Shown here in pieces: positions 41,199-50,741 of a DNA stretch of 64,000 nt. The stretch comes from an uncultured Bacteroidales bacterium (GTDB taxonomy: Bacteria; Bacteroidota; Bacteroidia; Bacteroidales; Bacteroidaceae), in the NCBI GenBank assembly GCA_902775975.1, contig CACYOC010000017.1:1-64000 (forward strand), written 5' to 3'. The notes under the pieces were generated by a model. That model was given only the letters and a program-made list of their open reading frames with translations, was not told where the DNA came from and ran no database searches. The first letter of the stretch is position 1. Each line of letters opens with the position of its first letter. Made by a program: the position numbers and the translations under genes.

Positions 41199-41482
41199 AG
41201 TGCCTTCATTGCTTTTCTGAACTCTTCGAATGACTCGTAAGTCGTTCCTTGGTCCTTGCCGCTGCGCACGTCCTCGATGGCCTGCATGGTCTCGTCGTTG
41301 AGATATTCACCCGTTTCAGGGTCGTAGAGGCGCGGTTTGTGGGGCTCAGCCACGGCAGGCTTAACGCTCTCAGCCAACAGCGTTATCAGTTGCAACTTCT
41401 CACTGTTGTCGAGTTTCTTCGCCTGGTTCCATGCTCTTGTGAAGGTTGTCGTCGTATGTCTTTTTGTTGTCGTTGCTTCCAT
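41195..41482 (-). CDS. Type II antitoxin partner
   Basis: This 95-residue protein is encoded directly before the YafQ-type toxin with a 4-bp overlap. The N-terminus is Thr-rich and the C-terminal half is acidic (IEDVRSGKDQGTTYESFEEFRKAMKAL), typical of the toxin-wrapping region of RelB/DinJ-like antitoxins. No DNA-binding motif is obvious. Its promoter -7 box is at 41510-41517. Confidence 0.8.
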   Translation of the reverse strand: MEATTTKRHTTTTFTRAWNQAKKLDNSEKLQLITLLAESVKPAVAEPHKPRLYDPETGEYLNDETMQAIEDVRSGKDQGTTYESFEEFRKAMKAL

Positions 41483-41509
41483 GATTTTCGTCGTTAATGA
41501 TTATGCCTG

Positions 41510-41517
41510 CAAAGATA
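41510..41517 (-). promoter_or_regulatory. -7 box of the toxin-antitoxin operon
   Basis: The minus strand reads TATCTTTG (plus-strand CAAAGATA), 28 bp before the antitoxin start. Confidence 0.55.
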
Positions 41518-41644
41518 CAACATTTTCCTTAAACCGCCAAAACAATAGAATGAAAAACTTACGGTATCTCTGTGTCTCTGTGTTTAAATATCAAAGAAAG
41601 TACGAAACAAAGAGGAGCTGAAAAAATAAATCAAGGATGCGAAG

Positions 41645-41675
41645 TTGGTAATATAAATAATTATTTGTACCTTTG
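41645..41675 (+). promoter_or_regulatory. pepT promoter
   Basis: TTG at 41645-41647, a 20-bp spacer and TACCTTTG at 41668-41675. Confidence 0.6.
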
Positions 41676-41723
41676 CACAGAATTTACGCTGAAATTGTAA
41701 AGAAGCATGCTAATGACTGAGAA

Positions 41724-42974
41724 ATGAATATCGTAGAAAGATTCTTGAACTACATACAGTTCGACACGCAGTCGAGCGAGGAGAGCGAAACCGTGCCCAG
41801 CACTTCAAAGCAGCTCGTTTTCGCCGAATACCTGAAGCAAGAGCTGGAACGTGAAGGACTTGACGACGTAGAGATGGACGACAAAGGATACATCTACGCC
41901 ACACTGAAGTCGAACATCAAGGAACAGGTGCCCGTCATCGGTTTCATTGCTCACTACGATACCAGTCCGGACTGTTCGGGCGCTAACATCAAGCCCCGCA
42001 TTGTCGAGAGCTACGACGGTGGGGACATTATATTAAGAGGTGAGAGACAAGAGGTGAGAGGTGAGAAGCCCATTATTCTTTCGCCGGAGAAGTTTCCTGA
42101 ACTGCTGTTGCACAAGGGCGAAGACCTGATTGTGACGGACGGCACGACACTGTTAGGAGCCGACGACAAGGCAGGGATTGCCGAAATTGTGCAGGCGATG
42201 GTGTTTCTTCGGGAGCATCAGGAGATAAAGCATGGTAAGATACGGATAGCCTTTAACCCCGACGAGGAGATAGGCATGGGTGCTCACCACTTCGACGTAG
42301 AGAAATTCGGTTGTCAGTGGGCTTATACGATGGATGGCGGCGATGTCGGCGAGCTGGAATTTGAGAACTTCAACGCTGCCTCTGCCAAAATCAGCATCAA
42401 GGGTGTCAGCGTGCATCCTGGCTATGCGAAGGGCAAGATGGTCAACGCCAATGCCCTGGCAGCAGAGTTTGCCAGCATGTTGCCAACCAACGAGACACCC
42501 GAGACCACTGAGGGTTATCAGGGCTTTTATCACTTGTTAGGTATCACATCGAATGTGGAACAGGCAAAACTGTCGTATATCATCCGTGACCACGACCGCA
42601 GCCGTTTCGAAGACCGCAAGCGTTTCTTGACGAAGTGTGTCCAGCAAATGAACGAAAAGTACGGTGCCGGCACTGTAGCGTGTCTGCTGACCGACCAGTA
42701 CTATAACATGAAGGAGAAGATAGACCCACAGATGCACGTCATTGATCTGGTGCTAAAGGCGATGCAGGAGTGTAGCGTAGCCCCCAAGGTGAAACCCATT
42801 CGTGGCGGCACGGACGGAGCGCAGCTGAGTTTCAAGGGTCTCCCCTGCCCCAACATCTTTGCCGGTGGTCTCAATTTCCACGGGCCCTACGAGTTTCTCC
42901 CCATTCCGTCCATGGAGAAAGCGATGCAGGTCGTCGTCAAGATTTGCGAACTAACCGCCAGCTATAACGATTAA
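41724..42974 (+). CDS. pepT: Peptidase T (tripeptide aminopeptidase)
   Basis: This 416-residue cytoplasmic M20B metallopeptidase removes N-terminal residues from tripeptides. Zinc-site motifs are IAHYDTSPD (about 72-80), GADDKAG (about 150) and [18 protein letters not shown] (about 180). The dimerisation and C-terminal regions ([23 protein letters not shown]) are intact. An insertion of about eight residues near 107-114 ([10 protein letters not shown]) is encoded by GAGGTGA-type 7-bp repeats at 42037-42064. The stop codon belongs to the first unit of another 7-bp array. Confidence 0.92.
   Translation: MNIVERFLNYIQFDTQSSEESETVPSTSKQLVFAEYLKQELEREGLDDVEMDDKGYIYATLKSNIKEQVPVIGFIAHYDTSPDCSGANIKPRIVESYDGGDIILRGERQEVRGEKPIILSPEKFPELLLHKGEDLIVTDGTTLLGADDKAGIAEIVQAMVFLREHQEIKHGKIRIAFNPDEEIGMGAHHFDVEKFGCQWAYTMDGGDVGELEFENFNAASAKISIKGVSVHPGYAKGKMVNANALAAEFASMLPTNETPETTEGYQGFYHLLGITSNVEQAKLSYIIRDHDRSRFEDRKRFLTKCVQQMNEKYGAGTVACLLTDQYYNMKEKIDPQMHVIDLVLKAMQECSVAPKVKPIRGGTDGAQLSFKGLPCPNIFAGGLNFHGPYEFLPIPSMEKAMQVVVKICELTASYND
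42037..42064 (+). repeat. GAGGTGA 7-bp repeats inside pepT
   Basis: Four units (GAGGTGA, GAGACAA, GAGGTGA, GAGGTGA) are translated within pepT between conserved motifs. They are of the same family as 14877-14905 in the NRPS. Confidence 0.8.
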
Positions 42975-43011
42975 ACGGTAAACAGTAAACAGTAAACAGT
43001 AAACGGTAAAC
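42972..43011 (+). repeat. 7-bp TAAACRG array between pepT and the antiporter gene
   Basis: TAAACGG, TAAACAG three times, TAAACGG and a partial TAAAC run head to tail. The first TAA is the pepT stop codon. The array fills nearly the whole gap to the next gene. Confidence 0.9.
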
Positions 43012-43022
43012 TAAAAACAACA

Positions 43023-45281
43023 ATGGCAGAACTCCCCCCCATGATACAAGACCTGGCGCTGATACTCGTCGTGGCAGGCATCGTAACACTCGTTTTCAAG
43101 AAACTGAAGCAGCCCCTGGTGCTGGGGTATATCGTCGCAGGATTTCTGGTGTCACCCCACATGCCCTATACCGCCAGCGTGGTCGATATGGAAGATATTC
43201 ATCTATGGGCGGACATCGGTGTCATGTTCCTATTGTTCTCGTTGGGCTTAGACTTCTCTTTCAAGAAGATTCTGAAGATGGGTGCCTCGCCCATCATTTC
43301 CGCCATTACCATCATCTTCTGTATGTCGATGCTGGGGGTCTGTGCCGGTCATGCTTTCGGTTGGTCACGCATGGACTGCATCTTTCTGGGAGGAATGCTC
43401 GCCATGAGTTCCACAACGATTATCTACAAGGCCTTTGACGACTTAGGGCTTCGCCAGCAACAGTTTGCGGGTTTGGTCATGTCCGTACTCATTCTGGAAG
43501 ACATCTTAGCCATTGTGATGATGGTGATGCTGTCAGCCATTGCCAGCGGGAACAATCTCGAGGGCGGTCAGATGGTGGGAGCGATAGTCAAGATAGCTTT
43601 CTTCCTGATTTTGTGGCTGATAGTGGGCATCTTTGCCGTTCCTATCTTTTTGCGCAAGGTTCGCGACCTCATGAATGCCGAGGTGTTGCTCATCGTGTCA
43701 TTAGGGCTCTGCTGTGCCATGGCCGTCTTTTCCACCAAGGTAGGTTTCTCGTCAGCCTTCGGAGCTTTCATCATGGGTAGCATATTGGCAGAAACCGTCG
43801 AGGCAGAGAAGATAGAGAAACTCGTTGAGCCCGTCAAGAACCTGTTTGGCGCCATTTTCTTCGTGTCGGTAGGTATGCTGGTTGACTTGGACATCCTGAC
43901 CAACTATGCGGGAGCCATTGCAGCGCTGGTGCTGACCATCCTGATGGGACAGGCCGTTTTTGGCTCCCTGTCGTTTATGCTGGGAGGAGAGAGTTTGAAG
44001 TCAGCAATGCGCTGCGGTTTCTCTATGGCTCAGATTGGTGAGTTCTCTTTTATCATCGCCTCTTTAGGTCTTTCGTTAGGCGTCATCAGCGACTACCTCT
44101 ATCCTGTTGTGGTGGCCGTATCAGTTATCACCACCTTCCTGACACCTTATATGATACGTCTGGCAACGCCTGCCTATACTGCTTTGGAGCACCGCCTGCC
44201 CGTTGAGCTGATCTCTTCGCTGAATCATCTGACGACCAGTCGGCCAAGTACACAGAAGAACAGTCTCTGGAAGCGCCTGCTGACACAGATGACCATCAAC
44301 ACCATTGTGTATAGCATTCTCACGTCGGCTGTCATTGCCCTGATGTTCACCTTTGTACTGCCTTTTACCCATGAGCTGTTTCCGAGTCGGGGTTTGCACT
44401 GGTATGGCAATGCCCTTACGGGAGTACTGACCGTGCTCTTCATGGCTCCTTTCCTTCGTGCTATGGTGATGAAGAAGAACCGCTCAGAAGAGTGGCGCAC
44501 CTTGTGGGAAGAGAGCAACCGCAACCGTCTGCCGCTGCTGTTCACCATTCTGGTGCGTGCTGTTCTTGCCATCAGCTATCTGTTTTACGTCTTCAACTAC
44601 CTGAGCCACTTCACCAATGCCATCATGATTACCATTGGAGTTGTCGTCCTGGCGCTCATCGTCTTTTCGCGCAGCATCAAGCGCCGTAGCATTCTGCTGG
44701 AGCGTCTGTTCATCAACAATCTACGCTCTCGCGATATAGAAGCTCAAGTACATGGAAAGAAACGCCCGTTGTACGAAGGAAAACTGCTGGATCGCGATAT
44801 CCACATTGCCGAGTTTGACATTCCCGGAGACTCCGTATGGATGGGCAACTCCTTGAAACAGCTTAACTTAGGTCGCAAATACGGTGTTCACGTGAGCAGC
44901 ATTATGCGCGGTGGTCATCGTCTGAACATTCCTGACGGCGATTACGTCATCTATCCTTACGACCGTCTGCAGGTCATTGGCAGCGACGAGCAACTCAGCA
45001 AGTTCCAACATGCGTTGGCTACTGAGGTCTTCAACGAGGATACGGAGTTAGAGAAGCGTGAAATGAAACTGCGCCAGCTGATTATCGATGCCGACAGTCC
45101 CTTTATTGGCAAGACACTGCAGGAGAGCGGCATTCGCAGCACCTACAGTTGTATGGTTGTCGGACTGGAAGAAGGCAAGGAAAACCTGTCGCCCGTTCCT
45201 GCTACTCGTCGGTTCCAAGAGGGCGACATCTTGTGGGTTGTAGGTGAAGAAGAAGCATTGAAAGCCTTGCTGTCTTGCTAA
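43023..45281 (+). CDS. CPA2-family cation:proton antiporter with C-terminal TrkA-C domains
   Basis: The protein is 752 residues. The N-terminal 390 residues are a KefB/NapA-like Na+/H+ or K+/H+ exchanger of about 12 helices (QPLVLGYIVAGFLVSPHMP, FLLFSLGLDFSFKKILKMG, GAFIMGSILAET, FFVSVGMLVDLD). Further helices at about 420-560 are less conserved. Two TrkA-C (RCK_C) domains follow at about 585-665 and 680-752 (FDIPGDSVWMGNSLKQL; IIDADSPFIGKTLQESGI). It would exchange monovalent cations for protons at the inner membrane. It follows pepT through a repeat array, probably one transcript. Confidence 0.88.
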   Translation: MAELPPMIQDLALILVVAGIVTLVFKKLKQPLVLGYIVAGFLVSPHMPYTASVVDMEDIHLWADIGVMFLLFSLGLDFSFKKILKMGASPIISAITIIFCMSMLGVCAGHAFGWSRMDCIFLGGMLAMSSTTIIYKAFDDLGLRQQQFAGLVMSVLILEDILAIVMMVMLSAIASGNNLEGGQMVGAIVKIAFFLILWLIVGIFAVPIFLRKVRDLMNAEVLLIVSLGLCCAMAVFSTKVGFSSAFGAFIMGSILAETVEAEKIEKLVEPVKNLFGAIFFVSVGMLVDLDILTNYAGAIAALVLTILMGQAVFGSLSFMLGGESLKSAMRCGFSMAQIGEFSFIIASLGLSLGVISDYLYPVVVAVSVITTFLTPYMIRLATPAYTALEHRLPVELISSLNHLTTSRPSTQKNSLWKRLLTQMTINTIVYSILTSAVIALMFTFVLPFTHELFPSRGLHWYGNALTGVLTVLFMAPFLRAMVMKKNRSEEWRTLWEESNRNRLPLLFTILVRAVLAISYLFYVFNYLSHFTNAIMITIGVVVLALIVFSRSIKRRSILLERLFINNLRSRDIEAQVHGKKRPLYEGKLLDRDIHIAEFDIPGDSVWMGNSLKQLNLGRKYGVHVSSIMRGGHRLNIPDGDYVIYPYDRLQVIGSDEQLSKFQHALATEVFNEDTELEKREMKLRQLIIDADSPFIGKTLQESGIRSTYSCMVVGLEEGKENLSPVPATRRFQEGDILWVVGEEEALKALLSC

Positions 45282-45310
45282 ATATAGCCTTGGACTGCTG
45301 AGGGGGAAAC

Positions 45311-48259
45311 TTAATACCACTTGATGGTATTTGAATAGTTCGAGCGTTTGTCATACTTCAACGCATCGGTCAGTGTTGCTGCGTTACAGCGGAAGGAGAA
45401 ATTATAGCTGGTGTAAGGCGACAGCACAACAGAGCATGACATATTGAAACAGTGGAGGTCACGCTGTAGTGAGGCGGTAGTCATAGACACTTTCTTCGCC
45501 TCGAAGTCGTAACCCGACGAGAAAGAGATGTTCCATCCGTCCGAGATACGGATATTTCCGCTGAAGTTCAGGTTCTGCGTCACCTTGTACGGATAGCGCA
45601 TCGTAGAATAGTTGAACGAACCACTGGTATTCTCGCGTATAGAGACACCATAGCCGATGCTGAGCGACCAGGGGATAGAGAAAACCATGTAACCATCTTC
45701 GTCCGTTTCGGCCATCCCGCTTTCCTTGCGTTCTGCCCCATGCTGTCCTGCCTCCAAGTCAGCATCCATATTCGTTTCTCTGCCCGTGTCGAACTGCTGT
45801 TTGGGACGGTCTTCCTTCTCCACCTTCTCGCCACGCAGCCATTTGAAGAAGTTGGCGACCTTCTTATTGTCGAGCGTATAGGAGAGGTTTTGCGATGCTC
45901 CCTGGAAACGTCCGAAGCGTCCACGACTATACTCTGTATGATTGCCGACATAAGGTTTGCCGTTCTCATCCAAGTCATAGGCATAGGTAGCAAAGGTGGC
46001 ATTCATGTTGAAAGTATAGCTCTTCGTGATTTTCAGTCGCAAGCGTGTGGTGAGGTCGCTCCATTGGTGTTGCTTGGCAGCGAAGTCGTAGCTCATATTG
46101 GCTCCTAATTCGTCGATGATGCTCACCTTCTTGAAGCCTATCGAGTCATCATCCGTTTGCAGTTTCATCTCCACATTGTTCGAAATGTCTAACGAGACGG
46201 CTCCCGACTTGCCTCCCGGTACGCTGTAGAGTTGTCCTTCATAGGGCGAATACTCTACCAGCGACACATTACCCTTGGCATCGGTCTTCTGGTAGGTTTC
46301 GTAGTAGCCGTAGCGACGTGTCTTGAAGTTAGGCGAGTAGCGGAACGACAGTGACGGCTTGAAGACGTGACGCACGGCTTGTATCTTGTCGCCAAAAATC
46401 TTGCGGTTAGGCACATAGAAGCCATAGAGCTGCGTGGAAGCCTCCAAGTTGGCACTCCAGTTATAAACATTATAGAATCCTTGCAGGGTATCCACCACTT
46501 CCTTCTGCTTGTCGGTATCCCAGGAACGCATCCGTTTCTGTGTGTACATACGGTCCACAACGGTGATAGAAGGGTTCAGACTCAGGAAGTTAAAGAGGGT
46601 GAAGTTGGCATTGATGGGCACCGTGTGCTGCATACCATTTCGCCAGTCCTTGGTAAGACTGGAGTGCATCAGTTTATTCTCCTTGGTGTCGATGGTATTC
46701 TTCATCACACCCGTGTAGCTGAGCGAAATCTTCTCGTACCACCTTTCCTTTCCTGACATCTGCTTCCTGCGGAAGGGATAGAAGCGGCTGACGGTAACCG
46801 TCAGGTCAGGGAGCGTCATGGAGAGTGACGAGTCGCGCATATTCTGCGTAACGCCAAAACCCGTCGTGATACTCATGCCCAAGCTGGAGAATCCTGTATT
46901 GTAGGTAACAGAACTGGTACGTGTCGATTGTGTCAGCGCCTGTGGATTATACATCGACGTGAGGTTGTTCTTCTCATAGCTGGTAGATGCGAAGTTGACG
47001 CTTGCCGTTAGGTTACTGTAGGGACTTGCCTTAGAATCCTGAGTGTGGGTCCACTGCAGTTTGATACTGGTGGTTTTCGAATAGTCAGGCATATTCTTCT
47101 CACCCGTTACGGCATTCTGATAGCTGAAGAGGAAGTTTCCGCCGTATTTGTAACGTCGCTTGTAGGTCGATGCTGCCGTAACAGCCCATGAGCCCTTGGT
47201 GAAGATTTCTCCCGTCAGCTTGAGGTCCATCTTGTCGCTGATGGCAAAATACCAGCCACCGTCACGCAGGTAAAAGCCCTTCGACTGATCGTCGCCATAG
47301 GTAGGCATAATCAGTCCGCTGGAGTAGCTCTTCGTAAAGGGGAAGAAACCGTATGGAAGTGCAAAAGGCAGGGGCACGTCAGCCACCACCAGATAAGTAG
47401 GTCCGAAGACGACATTCTTGCCTGGACGAACCTTAGCACGCGACATGGCAAAGTAGAAGTCGGGGTGAGCCTGGTCGCAGGTGGTATAACGTCCATGCTG
47501 CAAGAACATTTCTCCTGAGGGAATGCGCTTGGCCGTCTTAGCCGTCATATAGCCATCCTCTTGCTGGGTATAAACATCGTGAATCAATCCTTTCTTCGAT
47601 TTGAAGTTGAAGGCGATGGTGTCGTTCTCGTAGGTGTCGGAGCCCATCTTAAAGACGGGAGTACCGAACTTCTGTCCTGTAGAATCTAACGAGCCGGTGG
47701 CATGTACAAGACTGCTGTCAAGAATCATGTAGATCTGATCGCTCTCAAGGTCCATATCCTGATACTTCACCTTTGATTCGCCGTACAGACGGGCTATGCC
47801 CGAACTGGCCTCGTAGGTCATAGAGTCTTCGGCACTATAGACCACTGGTGCCTCTATGCCGTTTTTGCGCTGGCGGTTGACGGAGTCGGCGGCAAGCGAG
47901 TCGTCAACGGCTCGGTTGCGCACCCAGATGGCTTTGGAAAGGGAATCCATGCCTACCGTGTCAGCAAGCAATGAGGCAAGAGTCGAGGGAACCAGCGATG
48001 AATCGCTGGGAACTGCTGCGGTATCGAGGACTGTGGAATCGAGGGCTGTGGAATCGAGGACGGCGGAATCGAGGGCTGTGGAATCAAGGAGGGCGGAATC
48101 GAGGGCTGTAGTGCCCAGCGATTTATCGCTGGTCGCAGCTGCAGGAACGCTCAAGGAATCGGCGCCTCCCCTGTTGTCAGGAAAGCGCAGACGAGGCATC
48201 TCTGCCACGACAAAAAGCATGACAAAGAGCAGCAGAAATATGAGCGTTTTTCTTCTCAC
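45311..48259 (-). CDS. LptD-like outer-membrane LPS assembly protein
   Basis: The 982-residue protein has an N-terminal membrane or signal segment (TLIFLLLFVMLFVVAEMP), a low-complexity Ser/Asp/Leu stretch (about 45-85), an OstA/LptA-like jelly-roll (about 130-260: YEASSGIARLYGESKVKYQDMDLESDQIY) and a large beta barrel to the C-terminus. This is the layout of Bacteroidetes putative LPS assembly proteins. The Ser/Asp/Leu stretch comes from six 15-bp repeats at 48026-48115. It is convergent with the antiporter gene and has its own promoter. Confidence 0.83.
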   Translation of the reverse strand: MRRKTLIFLLLFVMLFVVAEMPRLRFPDNRGGADSLSVPAAATSDKSLGTTALDSALLDSTALDSAVLDSTALDSTVLDTAAVPSDSSLVPSTLASLLADTVGMDSLSKAIWVRNRAVDDSLAADSVNRQRKNGIEAPVVYSAEDSMTYEASSGIARLYGESKVKYQDMDLESDQIYMILDSSLVHATGSLDSTGQKFGTPVFKMGSDTYENDTIAFNFKSKKGLIHDVYTQQEDGYMTAKTAKRIPSGEMFLQHGRYTTCDQAHPDFYFAMSRAKVRPGKNVVFGPTYLVVADVPLPFALPYGFFPFTKSYSSGLIMPTYGDDQSKGFYLRDGGWYFAISDKMDLKLTGEIFTKGSWAVTAASTYKRRYKYGGNFLFSYQNAVTGEKNMPDYSKTTSIKLQWTHTQDSKASPYSNLTASVNFASTSYEKNNLTSMYNPQALTQSTRTSSVTYNTGFSSLGMSITTGFGVTQNMRDSSLSMTLPDLTVTVSRFYPFRRKQMSGKERWYEKISLSYTGVMKNTIDTKENKLMHSSLTKDWRNGMQHTVPINANFTLFNFLSLNPSITVVDRMYTQKRMRSWDTDKQKEVVDTLQGFYNVYNWSANLEASTQLYGFYVPNRKIFGDKIQAVRHVFKPSLSFRYSPNFKTRRYGYYETYQKTDAKGNVSLVEYSPYEGQLYSVPGGKSGAVSLDISNNVEMKLQTDDDSIGFKKVSIIDELGANMSYDFAAKQHQWSDLTTRLRLKITKSYTFNMNATFATYAYDLDENGKPYVGNHTEYSRGRFGRFQGASQNLSYTLDNKKVANFFKWLRGEKVEKEDRPKQQFDTGRETNMDADLEAGQHGAERKESGMAETDEDGYMVFSIPWSLSIGYGVSIRENTSGSFNYSTMRYPYKVTQNLNFSGNIRISDGWNISFSSGYDFEAKKVSMTTASLQRDLHCFNMSCSVVLSPYTSYNFSFRCNAATLTDALKYDKRSNYSNTIKWY
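48026..48115. repeat. Six 15-bp in-frame repeats in the lptD-like gene
   Basis: GAGGACTGTGGAATC-type units repeat six times without gaps on the plus strand, giving repeated TALDS/AVLDS pentads in the protein. The unit is five codons, so copy-number change would keep the frame. Confidence 0.9.
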
Positions 48260-48264
48260 GGCTG

Positions 48265-48272
48265 CAAAGGTA
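48265..48272 (-). promoter_or_regulatory. -7 box of the lptD-like gene
   Basis: The minus strand reads TACCTTTG (plus-strand CAAAGGTA), only 6 bp before the ATG at 48259. The transcript would be nearly leaderless, or another start is used. Confidence 0.5.
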
Positions 48273-48342
48273 GCATTTTTTAATGAGAAATGAGAAGCGA
48301 CAAATAAGAAATGAGCACAAACTTGGTATTTTTTAACGCTTG

Positions 48343-48879
48343 TTACTCAAAGAGGCGTGACCATTCCAAGAACTTTTCTACTCCTTCGTGTCCGAACTTT
48401 TCCAAAGACTGGGCTGTCTCTAACACGGTAAGGACGCGGTCGGGTCTCGACTTCGAATAGAACTTGTCGGCATAGCACACCATCTGCTCCTCTAAGGTTT
48501 CAGGGGTGAAATCTTCGTGCGGCAGTGGCAACTGTTGTCGCTCTATCTGCTCGCATGTCAGCCCTGTTCCGGTATGTCGCTCGGCCACTCGTGCGTGCCG
48601 AGGGAATCCCTCCTTGCGCAACAGTTCTGCCCCGAGTATTCCGTGCCGTATGTAAGGTTCCTCCCCCTCGCAAAAGATGGAGGGTGCATGACATTGATAG
48701 ATACCGATGTCGTGCAACATGGCTGCCTCTTCGAGAAACTGTATATCGACAGGCAGTTCGCGGTGTTTGCGGGCAATTTCCAGACAACGGTCAGCCACCT
48801 GTCTGGAGTGTTTAAGCAATACCCTGCGGAGCTGATTGTCCGCAGGGTAGTATTTATCGATTATCGCTTGATAGTTCAC
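48343..48879 (-). CDS. HD-domain phosphohydrolase
   Basis: This 178-residue cytoplasmic protein has the HD signature EEAAMLHDIGIYQC near residues 49-62 and a downstream HTGTGL and YADKFYSKS, which complete the metal site. Members hydrolyse phosphate esters of nucleotides; the substrate is not predictable here. Translation starts at a GTG. It follows the carboxyltransferase gene across a 47-bp gap made of AATTGACAATT-type repeats. Confidence 0.82.
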   Translation of the reverse strand: MNYQAIIDKYYPADNQLRRVLLKHSRQVADRCLEIARKHRELPVDIQFLEEAAMLHDIGIYQCHAPSIFCEGEEPYIRHGILGAELLRKEGFPRHARVAERHTGTGLTCEQIERQQLPLPHEDFTPETLEEQMVCYADKFYSKSRPDRVLTVLETAQSLEKFGHEGVEKFLEWSRLFE

Positions 48880-48926
48880 AACGAATTGTCAATAATTATC
48901 AATAACGAATTGTCAATTCACTCATC
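48880..48926. repeat. AATTGACAATT-type repeats between the carboxyltransferase and HD genes
   Basis: On the minus (sense) strand, ATTGACAATTCGTT and ATTGATAATT units alternate across the whole gap. Similar units occur at the racemase-MFS junction (about 32000-32018) and at 51683-51702. Confidence 0.65.
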
Positions 48927-50696
48927 TCAGCAACGTTCTATCCATCCGAGGTTATCACCCCGACGCACCTTGGCGCCTTGCTTGGCAGCGACCTCGACGA
49001 GTTTGCCACCGAGTGCAGCAGGAATAGGTACGATTTCGCCCCATGGAGCCTGAATGTAGCAGAAGGTGTCGCCCTCCTTGTACTGCTGACCGACAAACGG
49101 TTCCAGACAAGGTTCGCAAGCTCCTTCACCCGAGAACTCGTAATACACTTGTCCAGCGATAGGTGCCGTCAGTGCATCGGCCTTGGCATGCTTGAAGGCA
49201 GAGAGCTCCTCTACGCTGAGTTTGGTACCCAACTTGGCATCCTTTTGCTTCTGCAGGTCTGCCAGGAAGTTTTTCTTCGCCATTCCGCTCTTGAAGGGAC
49301 GGTACTGCTCTGGGTGCATGGCCAGTTCGAAAAGTTCCTCGTCGTCCTGTCCGTAATCCCAACCGTTGTCATCCATCTCCTTGCGGAAGTCGGGCAGCGC
49401 ATTCTTCAGCAGTGTGTGGGGATCCACATCCGTGAACTCGCGTCCTTGCTTGGCAGCCAACTCCTTCAGTTCGGGAGCAACCTCGCCAGGAATCTTGCCG
49501 CTCTTGCCAAGTATCATACCCCACATGGCATCGTCCATCATGGCATAGCGTCCCTTTCCTTGTTCGATGGTCAGCAGGTTCATCAGGGCAATATTCTTTG
49601 TGTATTGCGAGAAGGGGGTCACCAGCGGTGGGAATCCCACCTTCGGCCAGACGTACTCCACCTCGTTGAACAGCTTCACCAACATGTCATCAATGGTCAG
49701 TTCAGGTTCTCCTTTCTTGGCGCGTAACTTATTGATAGAGGAATGGATACCACCCAAATCAGCCATCATACTACCCATCATACCGCCAGGCAATCCACAA
49801 CCCAGCAGAAGACTCGACATGTGCTTGTTGGCAGGATTGATGAAGTATCCCAGCCATTCATCTACGAACTCCTGTGTCAGGGAACGAGCCTGCATATAAG
49901 CATTCATATTGATGTCCGCGACCTCAAAGCCCTCGTTCTTCAGCATGGACTGCACGCTGATAATATCGGGATGAACCTTACCCCACGACAGGGGTTCGAT
50001 GGCAGTATCAATGATGTCAGCGCCATTGTTGCAGACTTCGAGGATGCTCGCCATGGAGAGGCCTGGTCCTGAATGTCCATGATATTGGATAATGATGTCA
50101 GGGTGTTTGGTTTTGATAGCCTTCGTCAGCGCTCCCAACAGGGCTGGCTGTCCGATACCTGCCATATCCTTGAGGCATATCTCCTCAGCTCCTGCGGCAA
50201 TCACCTCGTCGGCAATGGCTGAATAGTATTCTACTGTATGTACGGGCGAGGTGGTGATACACAGCGTTGCCTGCGGAATCATACCAGCCTCCTTGGCCCA
50301 CTTGATAGAAGGAATGATATTACGCGTGTCATTCAAACCGCAGAAGATGCGAGGAATATCGACACCCTGAGCCTTCTTCACCTTATACATCAGCTGACGA
50401 ACATCATCAGGCACAGGATACATGCGCAAAGCATTCAAACCACGATCCAGCATGTGCGTCTGGATGCCTGCCTCGTTGAAGGGCTTACAGAAAGCACGCA
50501 CCGCCAGGTTGGGATTCTCGCCAGCCATCAGGTTCACCTGTTCGAAAGCACCACCATTGGTTTCCACACGACTAAAGCACCCCATATCGATAATCACAGG
50601 AGCGATGCGCTCTAACTGGTCCTTACGAGGTTGGAACTTACCAGACGACTGCCACATGTCGCGATATACCAAACTAAATTTGATTTTCTTTTTCAT
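48927..50696 (-). CDS. Oxaloacetate decarboxylase alpha/pyruvate carboxylase B-type carboxyltransferase
   Basis: This 589-residue protein has an N-terminal TIM-barrel carboxyltransferase (YRDMWQSSGKFQPRKDQ, EICLKDMAGIGQPALLGAL, QYHGHSGPG) and a conserved central PYC/OADA domain (about 330-480). The C-terminal biotinyl-like domain reads IQAPWGEIVPIPA where biotinylated relatives have MKM, so no biotin lysine is present. It may work with a separate biotin carrier protein, as in multi-subunit Na+-pumping decarboxylases (inference). It is first in the minus-strand group with the HD gene. The promoter -7 box is at 50742-50749. Confidence 0.85.
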   Translation of the reverse strand: MKKKIKFSLVYRDMWQSSGKFQPRKDQLERIAPVIIDMGCFSRVETNGGAFEQVNLMAGENPNLAVRAFCKPFNEAGIQTHMLDRGLNALRMYPVPDDVRQLMYKVKKAQGVDIPRIFCGLNDTRNIIPSIKWAKEAGMIPQATLCITTSPVHTVEYYSAIADEVIAAGAEEICLKDMAGIGQPALLGALTKAIKTKHPDIIIQYHGHSGPGLSMASILEVCNNGADIIDTAIEPLSWGKVHPDIISVQSMLKNEGFEVADINMNAYMQARSLTQEFVDEWLGYFINPANKHMSSLLLGCGLPGGMMGSMMADLGGIHSSINKLRAKKGEPELTIDDMLVKLFNEVEYVWPKVGFPPLVTPFSQYTKNIALMNLLTIEQGKGRYAMMDDAMWGMILGKSGKIPGEVAPELKELAAKQGREFTDVDPHTLLKNALPDFRKEMDDNGWDYGQDDEELFELAMHPEQYRPFKSGMAKKNFLADLQKQKDAKLGTKLSVEELSAFKHAKADALTAPIAGQVYYEFSGEGACEPCLEPFVGQQYKEGDTFCYIQAPWGEIVPIPAALGGKLVEVAAKQGAKVRRGDNLGWIERC

Positions 50697-50741
50697 ACTG
50701 TGTTTTAAGGTTTTTACATTTTACTTTTTAATTATTGACTG

